A DNA stretch of 55,221 bases from Fibrobacter sp. UWR4. GTDB lineage: Bacteria > Fibrobacterota > Fibrobacteria > Fibrobacterales > Fibrobacteraceae. The stretch lies in contig NZ_QGDU01000025.1 of assembly GCF_003149045.1 (NCBI RefSeq), forward strand, positions 1 through 55,221, in the 5' to 3' direction. The notes beneath the pieces were generated by a model. That model was given only the letters and a program-made list of their open reading frames with translations. It had not been told where the DNA came from and made no database searches. The translations under genes were made by a program, and so were the position numbers. Positions 40,403-48,984 of the stretch are shown here, piece after piece. Positions within the stretch are counted from its first letter, which is position 1. Each line of letters begins with the position of its first letter.

Positions 40403-43400
40403 TTAGGACAGGCCCAGACGTTCCTTAGCTATTTTCTTACCGGTCTGGAAATCGCTCTTGCCGGAACCCAGCTTGGGAAGGTCATCCACTTTAATCACAT
40501 AAGCTGGAACCATCAGTGGCGGGAGGCCAACCTGACGGATACGATCCCTGGCTTCATCTTCCGTAATGTCGCCGGCGAACAAGAGGGCAATCTTTTCGCC
40601 CTTGGCGCCATCGGGAACAGGTACGGTAAAGTGGTCCACACCGTCAAAGTAATTAGTTTCAGAAATCTTGAAGTCTACAGACCCCAGGGAAACCATTTCC
40701 CCGCCAATCTTTGCAAATCGGCTATAGCGATCCACAATGGTCAAATAGCCATCTTCATCCACATGCCCCTTGTCGCCGGTCTTGTACCAACGTTTTCCAT
40801 TAATCACAGCAATAGCCTGGCTAGTTCTTTCTGGATCTTTCAGGTAACCCTTCATAATTTGGGCACCACCAGCTAGAATCAATCCATCTTCACCGACTGG
40901 CAATTCCTCCATCGTATCAGTATCCACAATACGGAACTGAGTTCCCGGCAGCGGAGCTCCTACAGTACCAGGCTTATTGCCCTGTAGCACCGTCTTCCAG
41001 TCATCCATCAAAACGTCCTTGGTATTTACTGCAGACACAGGAGTGGTTTCCGTACAGCCAAAGCCTTCAAAGATTTCCAGTTTGAATTTGGTTCTATACA
41101 GCTGGCGGACATCCTCTCGAATTTTTTCTGCACCGGCAAAGATGTTACGTACATGGGAGAACATCAAGGGATGTACATACTTGCTGACGCCCCACATACG
41201 CAGGAATGTACCAGTAGCGAGCAAGATGGAAACCTTGTACTGGGCGCAGACGCGGCCAATAAGACGTGCGTCAATAGGATCCGGAACAGGTACCACAGGC
41301 ACACCTTCCACCATGCAGAGCATCGTCGTCACGCAGAAGCCAAAGGCATGAAACATGGGAAGGCTTCCCAGGAACACATCAGAAGCAACCAAGTTCAAGG
41401 CGCTTTCGCACTGTTTAATATTGCCCATCAAGTTGAAGTGGGTTAGCTCCACTCCCTTGGGGCGCCCTTCGGAACCAGAGCTAAAGATAATGGTAGCCAC
41501 GTCATCCAAAGAAACCTTCTTAATGAAGCGCTTTTCCAGGTACCAGGCAGGTAAAGCCACCGTGCGGAGTAAATTCAGGACCAGGGTAGATTTCTTCAGC
41601 ATTCCCTTCAGGTCTTCCATATAGTAGACCTTGTAATTCTTCAGAAGAGAATCCATGTCCAGACCTTTCTGCTTCAGTTTGTCAATAAAAGCCTTTGCCG
41701 TAATGATGGTTTTTACTTCTGCGGTTTCGCAACAGTAATTCATCACGTCTGGAGTATTGGTATAGTTCAAGTTTAGAACGGTCTTTGCCCTGATCTGGCA
41801 AGCCATATTCATCATGAGTCCAGGAGCTGAAGGAGGTATCAGAAGCCCCACGTTCTTTTCACCCTTGGTCAGCTTCTCAACCAAGCCACCGAAAGAAAAT
41901 ACGGCTGTAGCAAGCTTGTATCCGGAGAAATGGTTTCCATCCAGGCTATAAATGGCAGGACCACTCTTCACGTATTGTTTTACTGTACGGATCCATGCAG
42001 AAGGCAGCGGGCGCAACTGACGGATGGATGATTCCCAGGCCGTAATGGAAAGTTCCTGCACCATGCGTTTTACAGCCACCGGGCTTGCATCCAAAGGAAG
42101 TTCTTCCCCAAAAGATACTGTAATGATGCGGCCGCCGGAATGGACCAGTTGCTTCAAGCCGTCATCAGCCTGTGAAAAGGCACTCCCCCACAAGCCCTGA
42201 ACGTAGAACGGCATCAACTTCACCTTAGGGACGTCCTTGAGGGCAGAAGAATAATCCAGGCGGAAACGGTTCATGTTACCCGTAGACGTCATAACATTTT
42301 CCGGGAACATCACCACAGCTTCTCCACGAAGGAGTGCATCATGAGCATCCGCCATCGCCTTTTCAGGATTTTCAATATCCAGATCGATGGTATTCATCTG
42401 GCTCAGCAACAGACGGATATACCACTTCTCGAAGGGACGTTTCGTCATGACGAAACGCAGCCTGCGGGGGCTAGCCATCTGGATCAAAGCCCAGTCGATA
42501 TAGGAAATATGGTTACCCACCAAGAGAACTGGTCCTTCCCAAGGAATCAAGTCAGCACCATGAACCAGGAATTTATAATGAACAGAAAGTACAGAACGCA
42601 TCAGCTGGCGAAGTAAAGTCTGGGGCATCGCCCACAAGGCCCACACAGTCGCAGCAAGGCAAACAATCCCCAGCACAAAGAAAAGATTCATGCGGGATAC
42701 GCCCATAAAATTCATAAAGCAGGTAACCAGGAAATAAAAAATCAGAATACACAAATTCTGGACGCCATTGCTAATGGCAAGCACATGTCCAGCAGAGCGG
42801 GGCTTGGTGTTGTAGATCAGCATGGTGAACATGGGGATCACGTACAGACCACCACAGAATCCTAGCAATGCTAGGGCAATGGAATTGTAAGGACGAGGAA
42901 TAAAGGGAATAAGGAAAATCAGGATGGCAGCACCAGCGGTACCCATGGGAATCAGCCCCATTTCCACAAAGTGCTTGCACATGCGGCGAGCATAATAACA
43001 ACCGACGATAAGGCCTGCCACCACACCTACAATGGCGTAGTTCACGGAACTATCTTCCCTAAAGAGGGAGCCGGTACTGAACATATCGCGAGCAACAAAG
43101 AGCAGCAGGAAAATCATGACCCAGAACATGGACAGACCAATAATGGACTGACGGAGGGAACGATTGGACCATGCCTTGCGAAGCTTGCGGCGAGTGTAGC
43201 CCAAGTTATAATAACGTTTCCAGGGGAACTTCATTTCCGCATCGTAACAACCGATGGAGGGAAGCCCCAGGGAGAAAAGAATACTAAGCAACTCAAGCCC
43301 TGCAACAGAAGCGGCTATAGGCATAAGGGTCGGAGCCAACTGAGTAAAATCGACTGCGGATGCAGGCGCCAGCATTTCAAAACCAAAGGCGGTAAGGCCT

Positions 43401-43855
43401 GCGACCACAATCAAGCTGACAAAGGTCACCATGTAAGCACTACTGGTCCCTACACTAAGGAACTTTACCCCTACCAGTTCCTTGATGATGGCATTCTTTG
43501 CCGTAGATTGAATAGCCTGCAAGGAGAAGAACAAGGCAAAGGCAACCATACTGAGAGCTACGTTACCGATGGCAAAGCCCCCCACAAAGGCGAAGGTCAC
43601 CAGGAATAGCAAGATAGACGTAATTCGTAGGACCTTTTCCTTAGGATACTTGTCGGAACAATAACCCGATGGCGTAATCAGTATTGCACATGGCAACAAA
43701 ATCAGGACATGTATCAGATAGAACTGCCAGGATGCAGTTGAAAAATGATTCAGACGATTAAGAATCAATTCCATCAAGGAGATGACAACCGTAGCAGCAG
43801 CTACCTGGGAAAAGACTATACCAAGAAAGGGAAGCACGCCTCTGATGTTCTTCAT
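40403..43855 (-). CDS. aas: MFS-acyltransferase-acyl-ACP synthetase fusion (LplT-Aas type)
   Basis: An 1150-aa membrane protein joining three activities that are split in E. coli. It has an MFS lysophospholipid flippase part (about 1-410, around 12 hydrophobic segments), a PlsC acyltransferase (about 425-620) with the H-x4-D motif NHISYIDW, and an AMP-forming acyl ligase (about 640-1150) with SSGSEGRPKGVELTH, FGCTETTP and YKTGDKGHVDEDGYL. E. coli LplT imports lysophospholipid and Aas re-acylates it with fatty acid activated on ACP; here one chain would do both. A weak AAGG lies before the ATG. It follows a lipoprotein gene across a terminator, so it has its own promoter. Confidence 0.92.
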   Translation of the reverse strand: MKNIRGVLPFLGIVFSQVAAATVVISLMELILNRLNHFSTASWQFYLIHVLILLPCAILITPSGYCSDKYPKEKVLRITSILLFLVTFAFVGGFAIGNVALSMVAFALFFSLQAIQSTAKNAIIKELVGVKFLSVGTSSAYMVTFVSLIVVAGLTAFGFEMLAPASAVDFTQLAPTLMPIAASVAGLELLSILFSLGLPSIGCYDAEMKFPWKRYYNLGYTRRKLRKAWSNRSLRQSIIGLSMFWVMIFLLLFVARDMFSTGSLFREDSSVNYAIVGVVAGLIVGCYYARRMCKHFVEMGLIPMGTAGAAILIFLIPFIPRPYNSIALALLGFCGGLYVIPMFTMLIYNTKPRSAGHVLAISNGVQNLCILIFYFLVTCFMNFMGVSRMNLFFVLGIVCLAATVWALWAMPQTLLRQLMRSVLSVHYKFLVHGADLIPWEGPVLLVGNHISYIDWALIQMASPRRLRFVMTKRPFEKWYIRLLLSQMNTIDLDIENPEKAMADAHDALLRGEAVVMFPENVMTSTGNMNRFRLDYSSALKDVPKVKLMPFYVQGLWGSAFSQADDGLKQLVHSGGRIITVSFGEELPLDASPVAVKRMVQELSITAWESSIRQLRPLPSAWIRTVKQYVKSGPAIYSLDGNHFSGYKLATAVFSFGGLVEKLTKGEKNVGLLIPPSAPGLMMNMACQIRAKTVLNLNYTNTPDVMNYCCETAEVKTIITAKAFIDKLKQKGLDMDSLLKNYKVYYMEDLKGMLKKSTLVLNLLRTVALPAWYLEKRFIKKVSLDDVATIIFSSGSEGRPKGVELTHFNLMGNIKQCESALNLVASDVFLGSLPMFHAFGFCVTTMLCMVEGVPVVPVPDPIDARLIGRVCAQYKVSILLATGTFLRMWGVSKYVHPLMFSHVRNIFAGAEKIREDVRQLYRTKFKLEIFEGFGCTETTPVSAVNTKDVLMDDWKTVLQGNKPGTVGAPLPGTQFRIVDTDTMEELPVGEDGLILAGGAQIMKGYLKDPERTSQAIAVINGKRWYKTGDKGHVDEDGYLTIVDRYSRFAKIGGEMVSLGSVDFKISETNYFDGVDHFTVPVPDGAKGEKIALLFAGDITEDEARDRIRQVGLPPLMVPAYVIKVDDLPKLGSGKSDFQTGKKIAKERLGLS

Positions 43856-43930
43856 TAAAAAACCTTAGATAAAAAGTTCCATGATTAAAATAAATAGGAC
43901 AAGACCAAAAGCACGTCTATTTATGGTTAC

Positions 43931-43972
43931 AAAAAAAAGAACTCGATAACGAAAACGCTATCGAGCTCAAAA
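43931..43972 (-). terminator. Terminator of the 44021-44926 lipoprotein gene
   Basis: On the minus strand, stem GAGCTCGATA / TATCGAGTTC (one mismatch) is followed by a run of eight T. Confidence 0.85.
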
Positions 43973-44020
43973 GCCAGAGCTTTTAGCAGATTTTTGGCGT
44001 TTGCAATCGCGACGAAAGCC

Positions 44021-44926
44021 TTACTTGACTTCGAAGTAGTAAGTCTGCAGGGTCTTGCCGTCCTGAGACAGGCGGATGATCTGCTTACCCTTCGGCAGAT
44101 TGCCGGAGATGGAGTAGAGGTTTTCTGCACGGTATTCAACCTTCAGGTCAACCTTCTTGGCAACGTCGGCGAAGAGAGCGGTCTTTTCGTCGGCGGTAAC
44201 ACCCTTACAGTCCTTATGATCAGCAACCTTGCCTTCAACAGCCGGATAGGAGACTGCGATCAGCGGAGTAGTTACGGAGCTTGCGTTCACGAAGAGAACG
44301 TCGAGACCTGCATCCACCACACGCGGTGCGTTGAGGGCGAGCATCTTGCTAGCCGGTGCAGCTGCTGCCGGAGCGGCCTTACCCTTCTTGCCCTTCTTTG
44401 CGGGCTTCTTGTCTACCTTGCCCGGAATCTTAGGAGCGTTGGACAGATCGGGGATGTTCAGGTTGAAACCAGCAACGGAAGCGTCACCGCAGTCAAGACG
44501 GTAGTTCACCCAGTCACCACTGGAGATCTTTTCCGGAGTTTCGGTCTTGGTCTTGTACAGACCCGGATCAATCTTGTTGTCGTATTCGTACAGAGTGACG
44601 GTGAGGTTCGGATTTTCTTCGGTGGTTTCGATGTCATACTTACTGTTTACGAAACCAGCGCGCTTTGCGCTAATCTGATACTTACCAACGGGAACGTTTT
44701 CGAAAGTGAACTTACCAGTGCGGATTTCCTGGCTCTTTACTTCGTCCTTCTGGTACTTGGGGCTGTGAGTACCGAAAGTGGTGTTGGGCATCCAAACGGT
44801 GGGAACTTCAATGTTCTTGCCGGTGAAAGCGTCGATAACCTGACCATCAATAGTACCAGTCTTTTCGCAACCAGTCATGGCCATAGCAATGAGAGCTGCG
44901 CCACCCAGAATAAGCTGTTTTTTCAT
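44021..44926 (-). CDS. Lipoprotein with carboxypeptidase-regulatory-like domain
   Basis: A 301-aa lipoprotein (MKKQLILGGAALIAMAMTGC, Cys 20). A regulatory-like beta domain (about 24-115) starts GTIDGQVIDAFTGKNIEVPTV and contains GKFTFENVPVGKYQISAKRAG. A Lys/Ala/Pro linker (about 172-193) joins it to a second domain (about 195-301) ending in GKQIIRLSQDGKTLQTYYFEVK. AAGGA precedes the ATG. It is monocistronic with a strong terminator. The codon bias is that of highly expressed genes, so it may be an abundant envelope protein. I recognise no specific function. Confidence 0.8.
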   Translation of the reverse strand: MKKQLILGGAALIAMAMTGCEKTGTIDGQVIDAFTGKNIEVPTVWMPNTTFGTHSPKYQKDEVKSQEIRTGKFTFENVPVGKYQISAKRAGFVNSKYDIETTEENPNLTVTLYEYDNKIDPGLYKTKTETPEKISSGDWVNYRLDCGDASVAGFNLNIPDLSNAPKIPGKVDKKPAKKGKKGKAAPAAAAPASKMLALNAPRVVDAGLDVLFVNASSVTTPLIAVSYPAVEGKVADHKDCKGVTADEKTALFADVAKKVDLKVEYRAENLYSISGNLPKGKQIIRLSQDGKTLQTYYFEVK

Positions 44927-44962
44927 ATTGTATTCCTTTTAAAATTTAAGACTTCTCAAGTA

Positions 44963-44997
44963 TAAAAAAAAACCTTCCATTTGGTGGAAGGTTTTTC
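44963..44997 (-). terminator. Terminator of rpmE
   Basis: Stem AACCTTCCA / TGGAAGGTT is followed on the minus strand by a long T-run. Confidence 0.9.
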
Positions 44998-45034
44998 TGA
45001 AAAATCAAAATTATTTGGCGAAACTGCCTGGTAA

Positions 45035-45337
45035 TTAAGCTTCTTCTTCCTTGGCAGCCGGAGCAGCCTTGCGGGTCTTGCGCTTTGCACCAGTGATGTT
45101 GCCAGCGAAACGCTTGTTGAAGCGATCGATACGACCAGCGGTATCCACACGATGCTGCTTACCAGTCCAGAACGGATGAGTATCTGCAGTAATTTCGAGG
45201 GAGATCACACTGTATTCTACACCATCGATAGTCTTCTTTTCGGCGGAAGACTTCGTGGAGCGGGTGATATATTCTTTACCCGTATTCGCATCGACGAACA
45301 CGACCGGTTGATAGTTAGGGTGGATACCGTCTTTCAT
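45035..45337 (-). CDS. rpmE2: Ribosomal protein bL31, type B (cysteine-free)
   Basis: A 100-aa large-subunit protein. It starts MKDGIHPNYQPVVFVDANTG and contains ITADTHPFWTGKQ and the RVDTAGRIDRFNKRF block. None of the zinc-ligand cysteines of type A L31 are present, so it is the zinc-independent B form. The tail is Lys/Ala/Glu-rich and longer than usual. AGGAAG precedes the ATG, and TAAATTTG lies 31 nt upstream as probable -10. In other bacteria the B form replaces the A form under zinc limitation; whether Fibrobacter has an A copy cannot be told here. Confidence 0.94.
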   Translation of the reverse strand: MKDGIHPNYQPVVFVDANTGKEYITRSTKSSAEKKTIDGVEYSVISLEITADTHPFWTGKQHRVDTAGRIDRFNKRFAGNITGAKRKTRKAAPAAKEEEA

Positions 45338-45413
45338 TGTTTACTTCCTGTGAAGTTATAAGTTGATTGACCAAATTTAGAAGAAAACCCTCTTTTTGGC
45401 AAGTCAAATATAG

Positions 45414-45421
45414 TATTTTTG
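45414..45421 (+). promoter_or_regulatory. -10-like TAnnTTTG element, LysM-like lipoprotein gene
   Basis: TATTTTTG lies 4 nt before the ATG at 45426 with no Shine-Dalgarno sequence. Confidence 0.45.
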
Positions 45422-45425
45422 GTCT

Positions 45426-46040
45426 ATGAATCTAAAGTTTATGCTTTTTTCACTGCCTATCACCATGCTTTGTGCCTGCGGTAACGACACAACCGTGGCA
45501 AAGTACATCGTGACAGACCAGAAAGTGGTCCTTGAGGAATGGCCCGACGAAGCCTATATTGCAAGTCTAGATTCCATCCTGGCAGCAGAACCCATTAAAA
45601 AGCAAAAGGAAATCTCCACCAGCATTTCCATGAACGCCCATGAGGCGCCCATCTTCAAACTGCCACCCCAGGTCACAGGCAAAAAGGACAGCAAATCCAA
45701 GACCGATTCCAAGAAGAAGGCAGAACAGTCCAGGGCCAATAATCCTCAGGCAAACACTGCCAGTATTAAAACTAAGTCCGACAACAGCGCAGAAGCCTTC
45801 GCCGATCGCTTTACAAACGGCCTGGCAAAACTTCAGTCCGACCCCAACAATGCAGGTCTCTACAAAATGGCATCAGCCAACGATGGCGACGACGTGATGA
45901 AGCTGCTTCGCCGAACCTATGGTTCCGCAGTCCTTACCCTCCCCCGCTTCTTTGTCATGAGCCAGCTCAAGTCCGTTAACCCCGGGCTGAATCTGGAAAA
46001 TCTCAACGCAGGCGACAAGGTCAAACTCCCGAAATTATAA
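45426..46040 (+). CDS. Lipoprotein with LysM-like C-terminal segment
   Basis: A 204-aa lipoprotein (MNLKFMLFSLPITMLCAC, lipobox Cys 16 or 18). The middle part (about 70-125) is Lys/Ser/Asn-rich and probably disordered. The C-terminus (about 150-204) reads DDVMKLLRRTYG ... LPRFFVMSQLKSVNPGLNLENLNAGDKVKLPKL, which has the L-x2-L-N-P-G ... L-x-A-G-D-K-V-x-L-P pattern of LysM domains. It therefore probably binds peptidoglycan. It is transcribed divergently from rpmE. It has no Shine-Dalgarno sequence. A terminator and then a 149-bp tandem array follow. Confidence 0.75.
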   Translation: MNLKFMLFSLPITMLCACGNDTTVAKYIVTDQKVVLEEWPDEAYIASLDSILAAEPIKKQKEISTSISMNAHEAPIFKLPPQVTGKKDSKSKTDSKKKAEQSRANNPQANTASIKTKSDNSAEAFADRFTNGLAKLQSDPNNAGLYKMASANDGDDVMKLLRRTYGSAVLTLPRFFVMSQLKSVNPGLNLENLNAGDKVKLPKL

Positions 46041-46069
46041 CCCAGGCACAGACCTCACGAACAAAAATT

Positions 46070-46108
46070 AGCCCTCGAAGTATCCAACTTCAGGGCTATT
46101 CTTCTTTT
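46070..46108 (+). terminator. Terminator of the LysM-like lipoprotein gene
   Basis: AGCCCT-C-GAAG / CTTC-AGGGCT with a 7-nt loop is followed by ATTCTTCTTTT. Confidence 0.75.
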
Positions 46109-46519
46109 GAGGAGGAAGCTACGCTTCCCCTCAAACAAAAAAAGGATGCGCCGAACAGACGCAGTCTGTGATAGCGCATTCCTTTTTTTCGGGGAGTCCA
46201 GAGGGGCAGAGCCCCTTTGCATCCACACCTCACCCAATTTCACATCTCGACATTTTTGAGGAGGAAGCTACGCTTCCCCTCAAACAAAAAAAGGATGCGC
46301 CGAACAGACGCAGTCTGTGATAGCGCATTCCTTTTTTTCGGGGAGTCCAGAGGGGCAGAGCCCCTTTGCATCCACACCTCACCCAATTTCACATCTCGAC
46401 ATTTTTGAGGAGGAAGCTACGCTTCCCCTCAAACAAAAAAAGGATGCGCCGAACAGACGCAGTCTGTGATAGCACATTCCTTTTTCCGGGGATTCCAAAG
46501 GGGCAGAGCCCCTTTGCAT
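46109..46519. repeat. Tandem array of a 149-bp hairpin-rich unit (2.8 copies)
   Basis: Units start at 46109, 46258 and 46407 (period 149 bp). Each contains GGAAG-CTACG-CTTCC. It also has a long bidirectional terminator-like stem (AAAAAAAGGATGCGC ... GCGCATTCCTTTTTTT, with inner CAGAC-GCA-GTCTG) and GGGGC-AGA-GCCCC. Copies 1 and 2 are almost identical; copy 3 has several substitutions (such as GCGCATT to GCACATT) and ends at the hisB stop. No credible gene is present. Confidence 0.9.
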
Positions 46520-47104
46520 CTACAAAACGCCTTTGGAGCTGGGCACGCCCTTCACGTTTCGGCTAGGAGCGACAGCCATAGCAACGGCGCGAGCCAGAGC
46601 CTTGAAAATGCTTTCCAGGCAGTGATGATTGTCGTTACCGTAGAACAGTTCCACATGCAAGTTCATGCGGGCATTTTCAGCAAGGCTCTTGAAGAAATGT
46701 TCAAACATACTCGCTTCAATACCGCCAGCCATAGCTGCGGGCAACTTTACGTTCCAGACAAAACCAATGCGATTGCTGAAGTCAATGCACACGCGGGAAA
46801 GAGCTTCATCCATAGGAACAAAGTAAAAGCCGTAGCGTTCAATTCCCTTCTTGTCGCCCAGGCATTCTACAAAAGCCTGACCCAGCACGATTGCGATATC
46901 TTCCATGCTGTGGTGCATATCCACATGGACATCGCCATTGCAGGTCAAATCCAGATGGAAGCCACCGTGAACCTGGAACAAGTTAAGCATGTGATCCAGG
47001 AAACCATTACCGGAATTGATTACGCCCGGAGTGCAATCATCCAAGTTCAGGGTAAGGGTGATATCAGTTTCGTTAGTCTTACGAGCGATGCTAGAAGTAC
47101 GCAT
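46520..47104 (-). CDS. hisB: Imidazoleglycerol-phosphate dehydratase
   Basis: A 194-aa monofunctional IGP dehydratase (histidine synthesis, step 6). Metal-binding motifs are FLDHML (about 40-45), DVHVDMHHSMEDIAIVLG (about 63-80) and YGNDNHHCLESIFKALARA (about 155-173). The histidinol-phosphatase domain of enterobacterial HisB is absent, as in most bacteria. AAGG precedes the ATG. It is the last gene of maf-rodZ-hisB, 14 nt after rodZ; no other his gene is nearby. Confidence 0.95.
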   Translation of the reverse strand: MRTSSIARKTNETDITLTLNLDDCTPGVINSGNGFLDHMLNLFQVHGGFHLDLTCNGDVHVDMHHSMEDIAIVLGQAFVECLGDKKGIERYGFYFVPMDEALSRVCIDFSNRIGFVWNVKLPAAMAGGIEASMFEHFFKSLAENARMNLHVELFYGNDNHHCLESIFKALARAVAMAVAPSRNVKGVPSSKGVL

Positions 47105-47118
47105 TGTCTACCTTCAAA

Positions 47119-48075
47119 TTACTTGACAATCTGACCGCCGAAAACGCGGAACTTCACCACGCGACCGAAGCGAACTTCGGGCAGTGCGGTTTCCACACCG
47201 TTCAGGATCATCTTGGAAATTGCTCTCGGTTCACCGATGGTCACAAACAGAGTATCCTCGGTGTTGTAGGCCATCTTCATGCCGGCCTTGGAAATGTTAG
47301 CTTCCTTCACGAAGCGGTCAGAATTTTCACGACGCTTCATACCAACCCAGGAGGTTGTTTCGCCAGAGCCAATCAATTCGATGTTTGTCTTGTTGGTCGG
47401 TTCGGCAACAGAATCCTTCTTGGAGTCAGAGGAGATGAAAATCGTTGCGGAGGCCGGAAGATCGGACTTTTTCACGGCTTCATCGACCACAGCCTGACTG
47501 ACGGACTTCACGGAAGTATCCTTCTTTGCAGGTTCCGCCACAGGAACAGAATCAACGGCAACCTTTTCTGCACCTTCGGGAATTTCGGGCTGTTCAATGG
47601 AATCCACAGCCACGACCTGATTTTCGGCAGGAGGTTCAGACTTCATGAAATCAAAGTTGGTCACATCCAGAAAATGAGAGGCGACCAGGAATGCCAGTCC
47701 AATCAAGGCAATCACGATAGTGACAGCCTTGCTGCCACCCTTCTTAATTTCGCCTTCAGCAACCGGGGCAATTCTTTCGTGGCTGGATACATCCTGGAAT
47801 TCATCCGCAGTCTGAGCACCAGTTTCTTCGGCATACCAAGCAAGAACCTTCTTGGGATCCAGATTCAACTTGGCACTGACAGAATTCAGGTAACCACGAG
47901 CATAGGCTGCAACCGGGAAAGCCTTCCAATCACCAGCTTCAATAGCCTTCAAATACGCAACTGTGATTTTAGTCACAGCGGAAAGGTCCTGATGGCTCAT
48001 GCCACGTTCATTACGGATTCGGGCAATGTAGTCACCGAGACGTTCATTAGACATCTTGTCTTCTACAAAATTCAT
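47119..48075 (-). CDS. rodZ: RodZ-like cell-shape protein (HTH-TM-DUF4115)
   Basis: A 318-aa bitopic membrane protein. A cytoplasmic Xre-type HTH (about 10-75: LGDYIARIRNERGMSHQDLS, YLKAIEAGDW) is followed by one membrane helix (about 117-134) and a Pro/Val/Glu-rich periplasmic linker. A C-terminal beta domain (about 215-318) matches DUF4115. RodZ anchors MreB to the elongation machinery. The ATG at 48075 overlaps the maf stop by 4 nt (ATGA); Met8 is an alternative start. Confidence 0.85.
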   Translation of the reverse strand: MNFVEDKMSNERLGDYIARIRNERGMSHQDLSAVTKITVAYLKAIEAGDWKAFPVAAYARGYLNSVSAKLNLDPKKVLAWYAEETGAQTADEFQDVSSHERIAPVAEGEIKKGGSKAVTIVIALIGLAFLVASHFLDVTNFDFMKSEPPAENQVVAVDSIEQPEIPEGAEKVAVDSVPVAEPAKKDTSVKSVSQAVVDEAVKKSDLPASATIFISSDSKKDSVAEPTNKTNIELIGSGETTSWVGMKRRENSDRFVKEANISKAGMKMAYNTEDTLFVTIGEPRAISKMILNGVETALPEVRFGRVVKFRVFGGQIVK

Positions 48076-48641
48076 ACGTGCACTCCTGCTTCACCCAACA
48101 CCTGGAGGGTTCTTGCCACCGGCAACCCCACCACATTGTAATAACATCCATTTATAGCTTTAATAAGCCGCGCACCGGCAGTCTGAATGCCGTATGCACC
48201 CGCCTTATCCAACGGGTCCTTAGAATTTACATATTCCTGAAGTTCCTCGTTGGTGTTATTTCTGAAAATCACCTCAGTTTTCTCGTCAGAACTGTTCAGG
48301 ATGACGCCATCCTTCGCAATGGCAACGCCGGTAATCACCGTATGGCCGCGACCATTCAATTTCTGTAACATCTGGAGGGCATCCATTTCGTTCTTGGGCT
48401 TACCCAGCGGCACACCGTCCAGGAACACCAAAGTATCAAAGCCCAGCACAATTTCGCCCTTTTCCTGACGGGAAACGGCAAGAGCCTTGATTGCAGCATT
48501 TTCCTTGGGAAAATCCAGCGGATTCGTGGAGGTAGGCTTTTCTTCCTCGCCAGAGACTACAACTCGAAAGTCTACACCGATGAGTTTTAGGATTTCGGAT
48601 CTACGGGGAGATCCACTAGCAAGAACGACCTGTGTTTTCAT
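48072..48641 (-). CDS. maf: Maf-family nucleotide pyrophosphatase (dTTP/UTP type)
   Basis: A 189-aa Maf/HAM1-like protein that hydrolyses non-canonical or pyrimidine nucleoside triphosphates. It contains the N-terminal LASGSPRRSEIL motif (8-19), the catalytic region VLGFDTLVFLDG, LGKPKNE, LNGRGHTVITGVA, and DKAGAYGIQ followed by GCYYNVVGLP. It heads the maf-rodZ-hisB operon, an arrangement near shape genes that is common for maf. TATATTTG lies 5 nt before the ATG with no Shine-Dalgarno sequence. Confidence 0.93.
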   Translation of the reverse strand: MKTQVVLASGSPRRSEILKLIGVDFRVVVSGEEEKPTSTNPLDFPKENAAIKALAVSRQEKGEIVLGFDTLVFLDGVPLGKPKNEMDALQMLQKLNGRGHTVITGVAIAKDGVILNSSDEKTEVIFRNNTNEELQEYVNSKDPLDKAGAYGIQTAGARLIKAINGCYYNVVGLPVARTLQVLGEAGVHV

Positions 48642-48646
48642 GGCGC

Positions 48647-48654
48647 CAAATATA
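48647..48654 (-). promoter_or_regulatory. -10-like TAnnTTTG element, maf operon
   Basis: TATATTTG lies 5 nt before the maf ATG, implying a leaderless transcript for maf-rodZ-hisB. Confidence 0.45.
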
Positions 48655-48736
48655 GGAAGTTCATAAGGTCCTCAACCAGTTCGAAAACCTGTTTTTTTGC
48701 AAAAATTCCGTAAATTTAAGAACCTGCGTCGTATTT

Positions 48737-48781
48737 TACAAAATATGTAACACCACTTAATACATTTACAATTTTTGTAAC
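48737..48781. promoter_or_regulatory. Paired enhancer-like boxes upstream of glnN (30 bp apart)
   Basis: Two perfect palindromes, TTACA-AAATA-TGTAA (48737) and TTACA-ATTTT-TGTAA (48767), are centred about 142 bp upstream of the glnN -24 element. Half-sites (TTACA at 48829 and 48871; TGTAA at 48853) lie between them and the promoter. The rest of the 343-bp gap has no gene. Confidence 0.75.
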
Positions 48782-48900
48782 TGAATCACAATTTGAAAAT
48801 TCCGTATTTTTTCGTTCCGCCAGGGTTTTACATTTTATTTCCCGCAAAATCTGTAAAATTAAAGGGCTTTTACAAAGTTTCGCTTCAACTCCTAAAAATT

Positions 48901-48915
48901 GGCACGGCTTTTGCG
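48901..48915 (+). promoter_or_regulatory. Sigma-54 promoter of glnN
   Basis: TGGCAC (48901-48906), spacer GGCTT and TTGC (48912-48915), followed by G, match the consensus fully. The start codon is 70 nt downstream of the -12 element. A small AAGGT / ACCTT hairpin lies in the leader (48937-48951). Confidence 0.9.
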
Positions 48916-48984
48916 ATACCTAGGCCGAAAACAAAAAGGTGTAAAACCTTCAAGAGTTTTAAAAAACATAAATAGGAGTTCATT

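Noticed and set aside
46109-46519. CRISPR array or insertion sequence
   Set aside because: 149-bp units repeat in full, with no spacers, no transposase and no target-site duplication.
48829-48875. Further full enhancer boxes close to the glnN promoter
   Set aside because: Only isolated half-sites (TTACA, TGTAA) with wrong spacing are present; noted as half-sites only.
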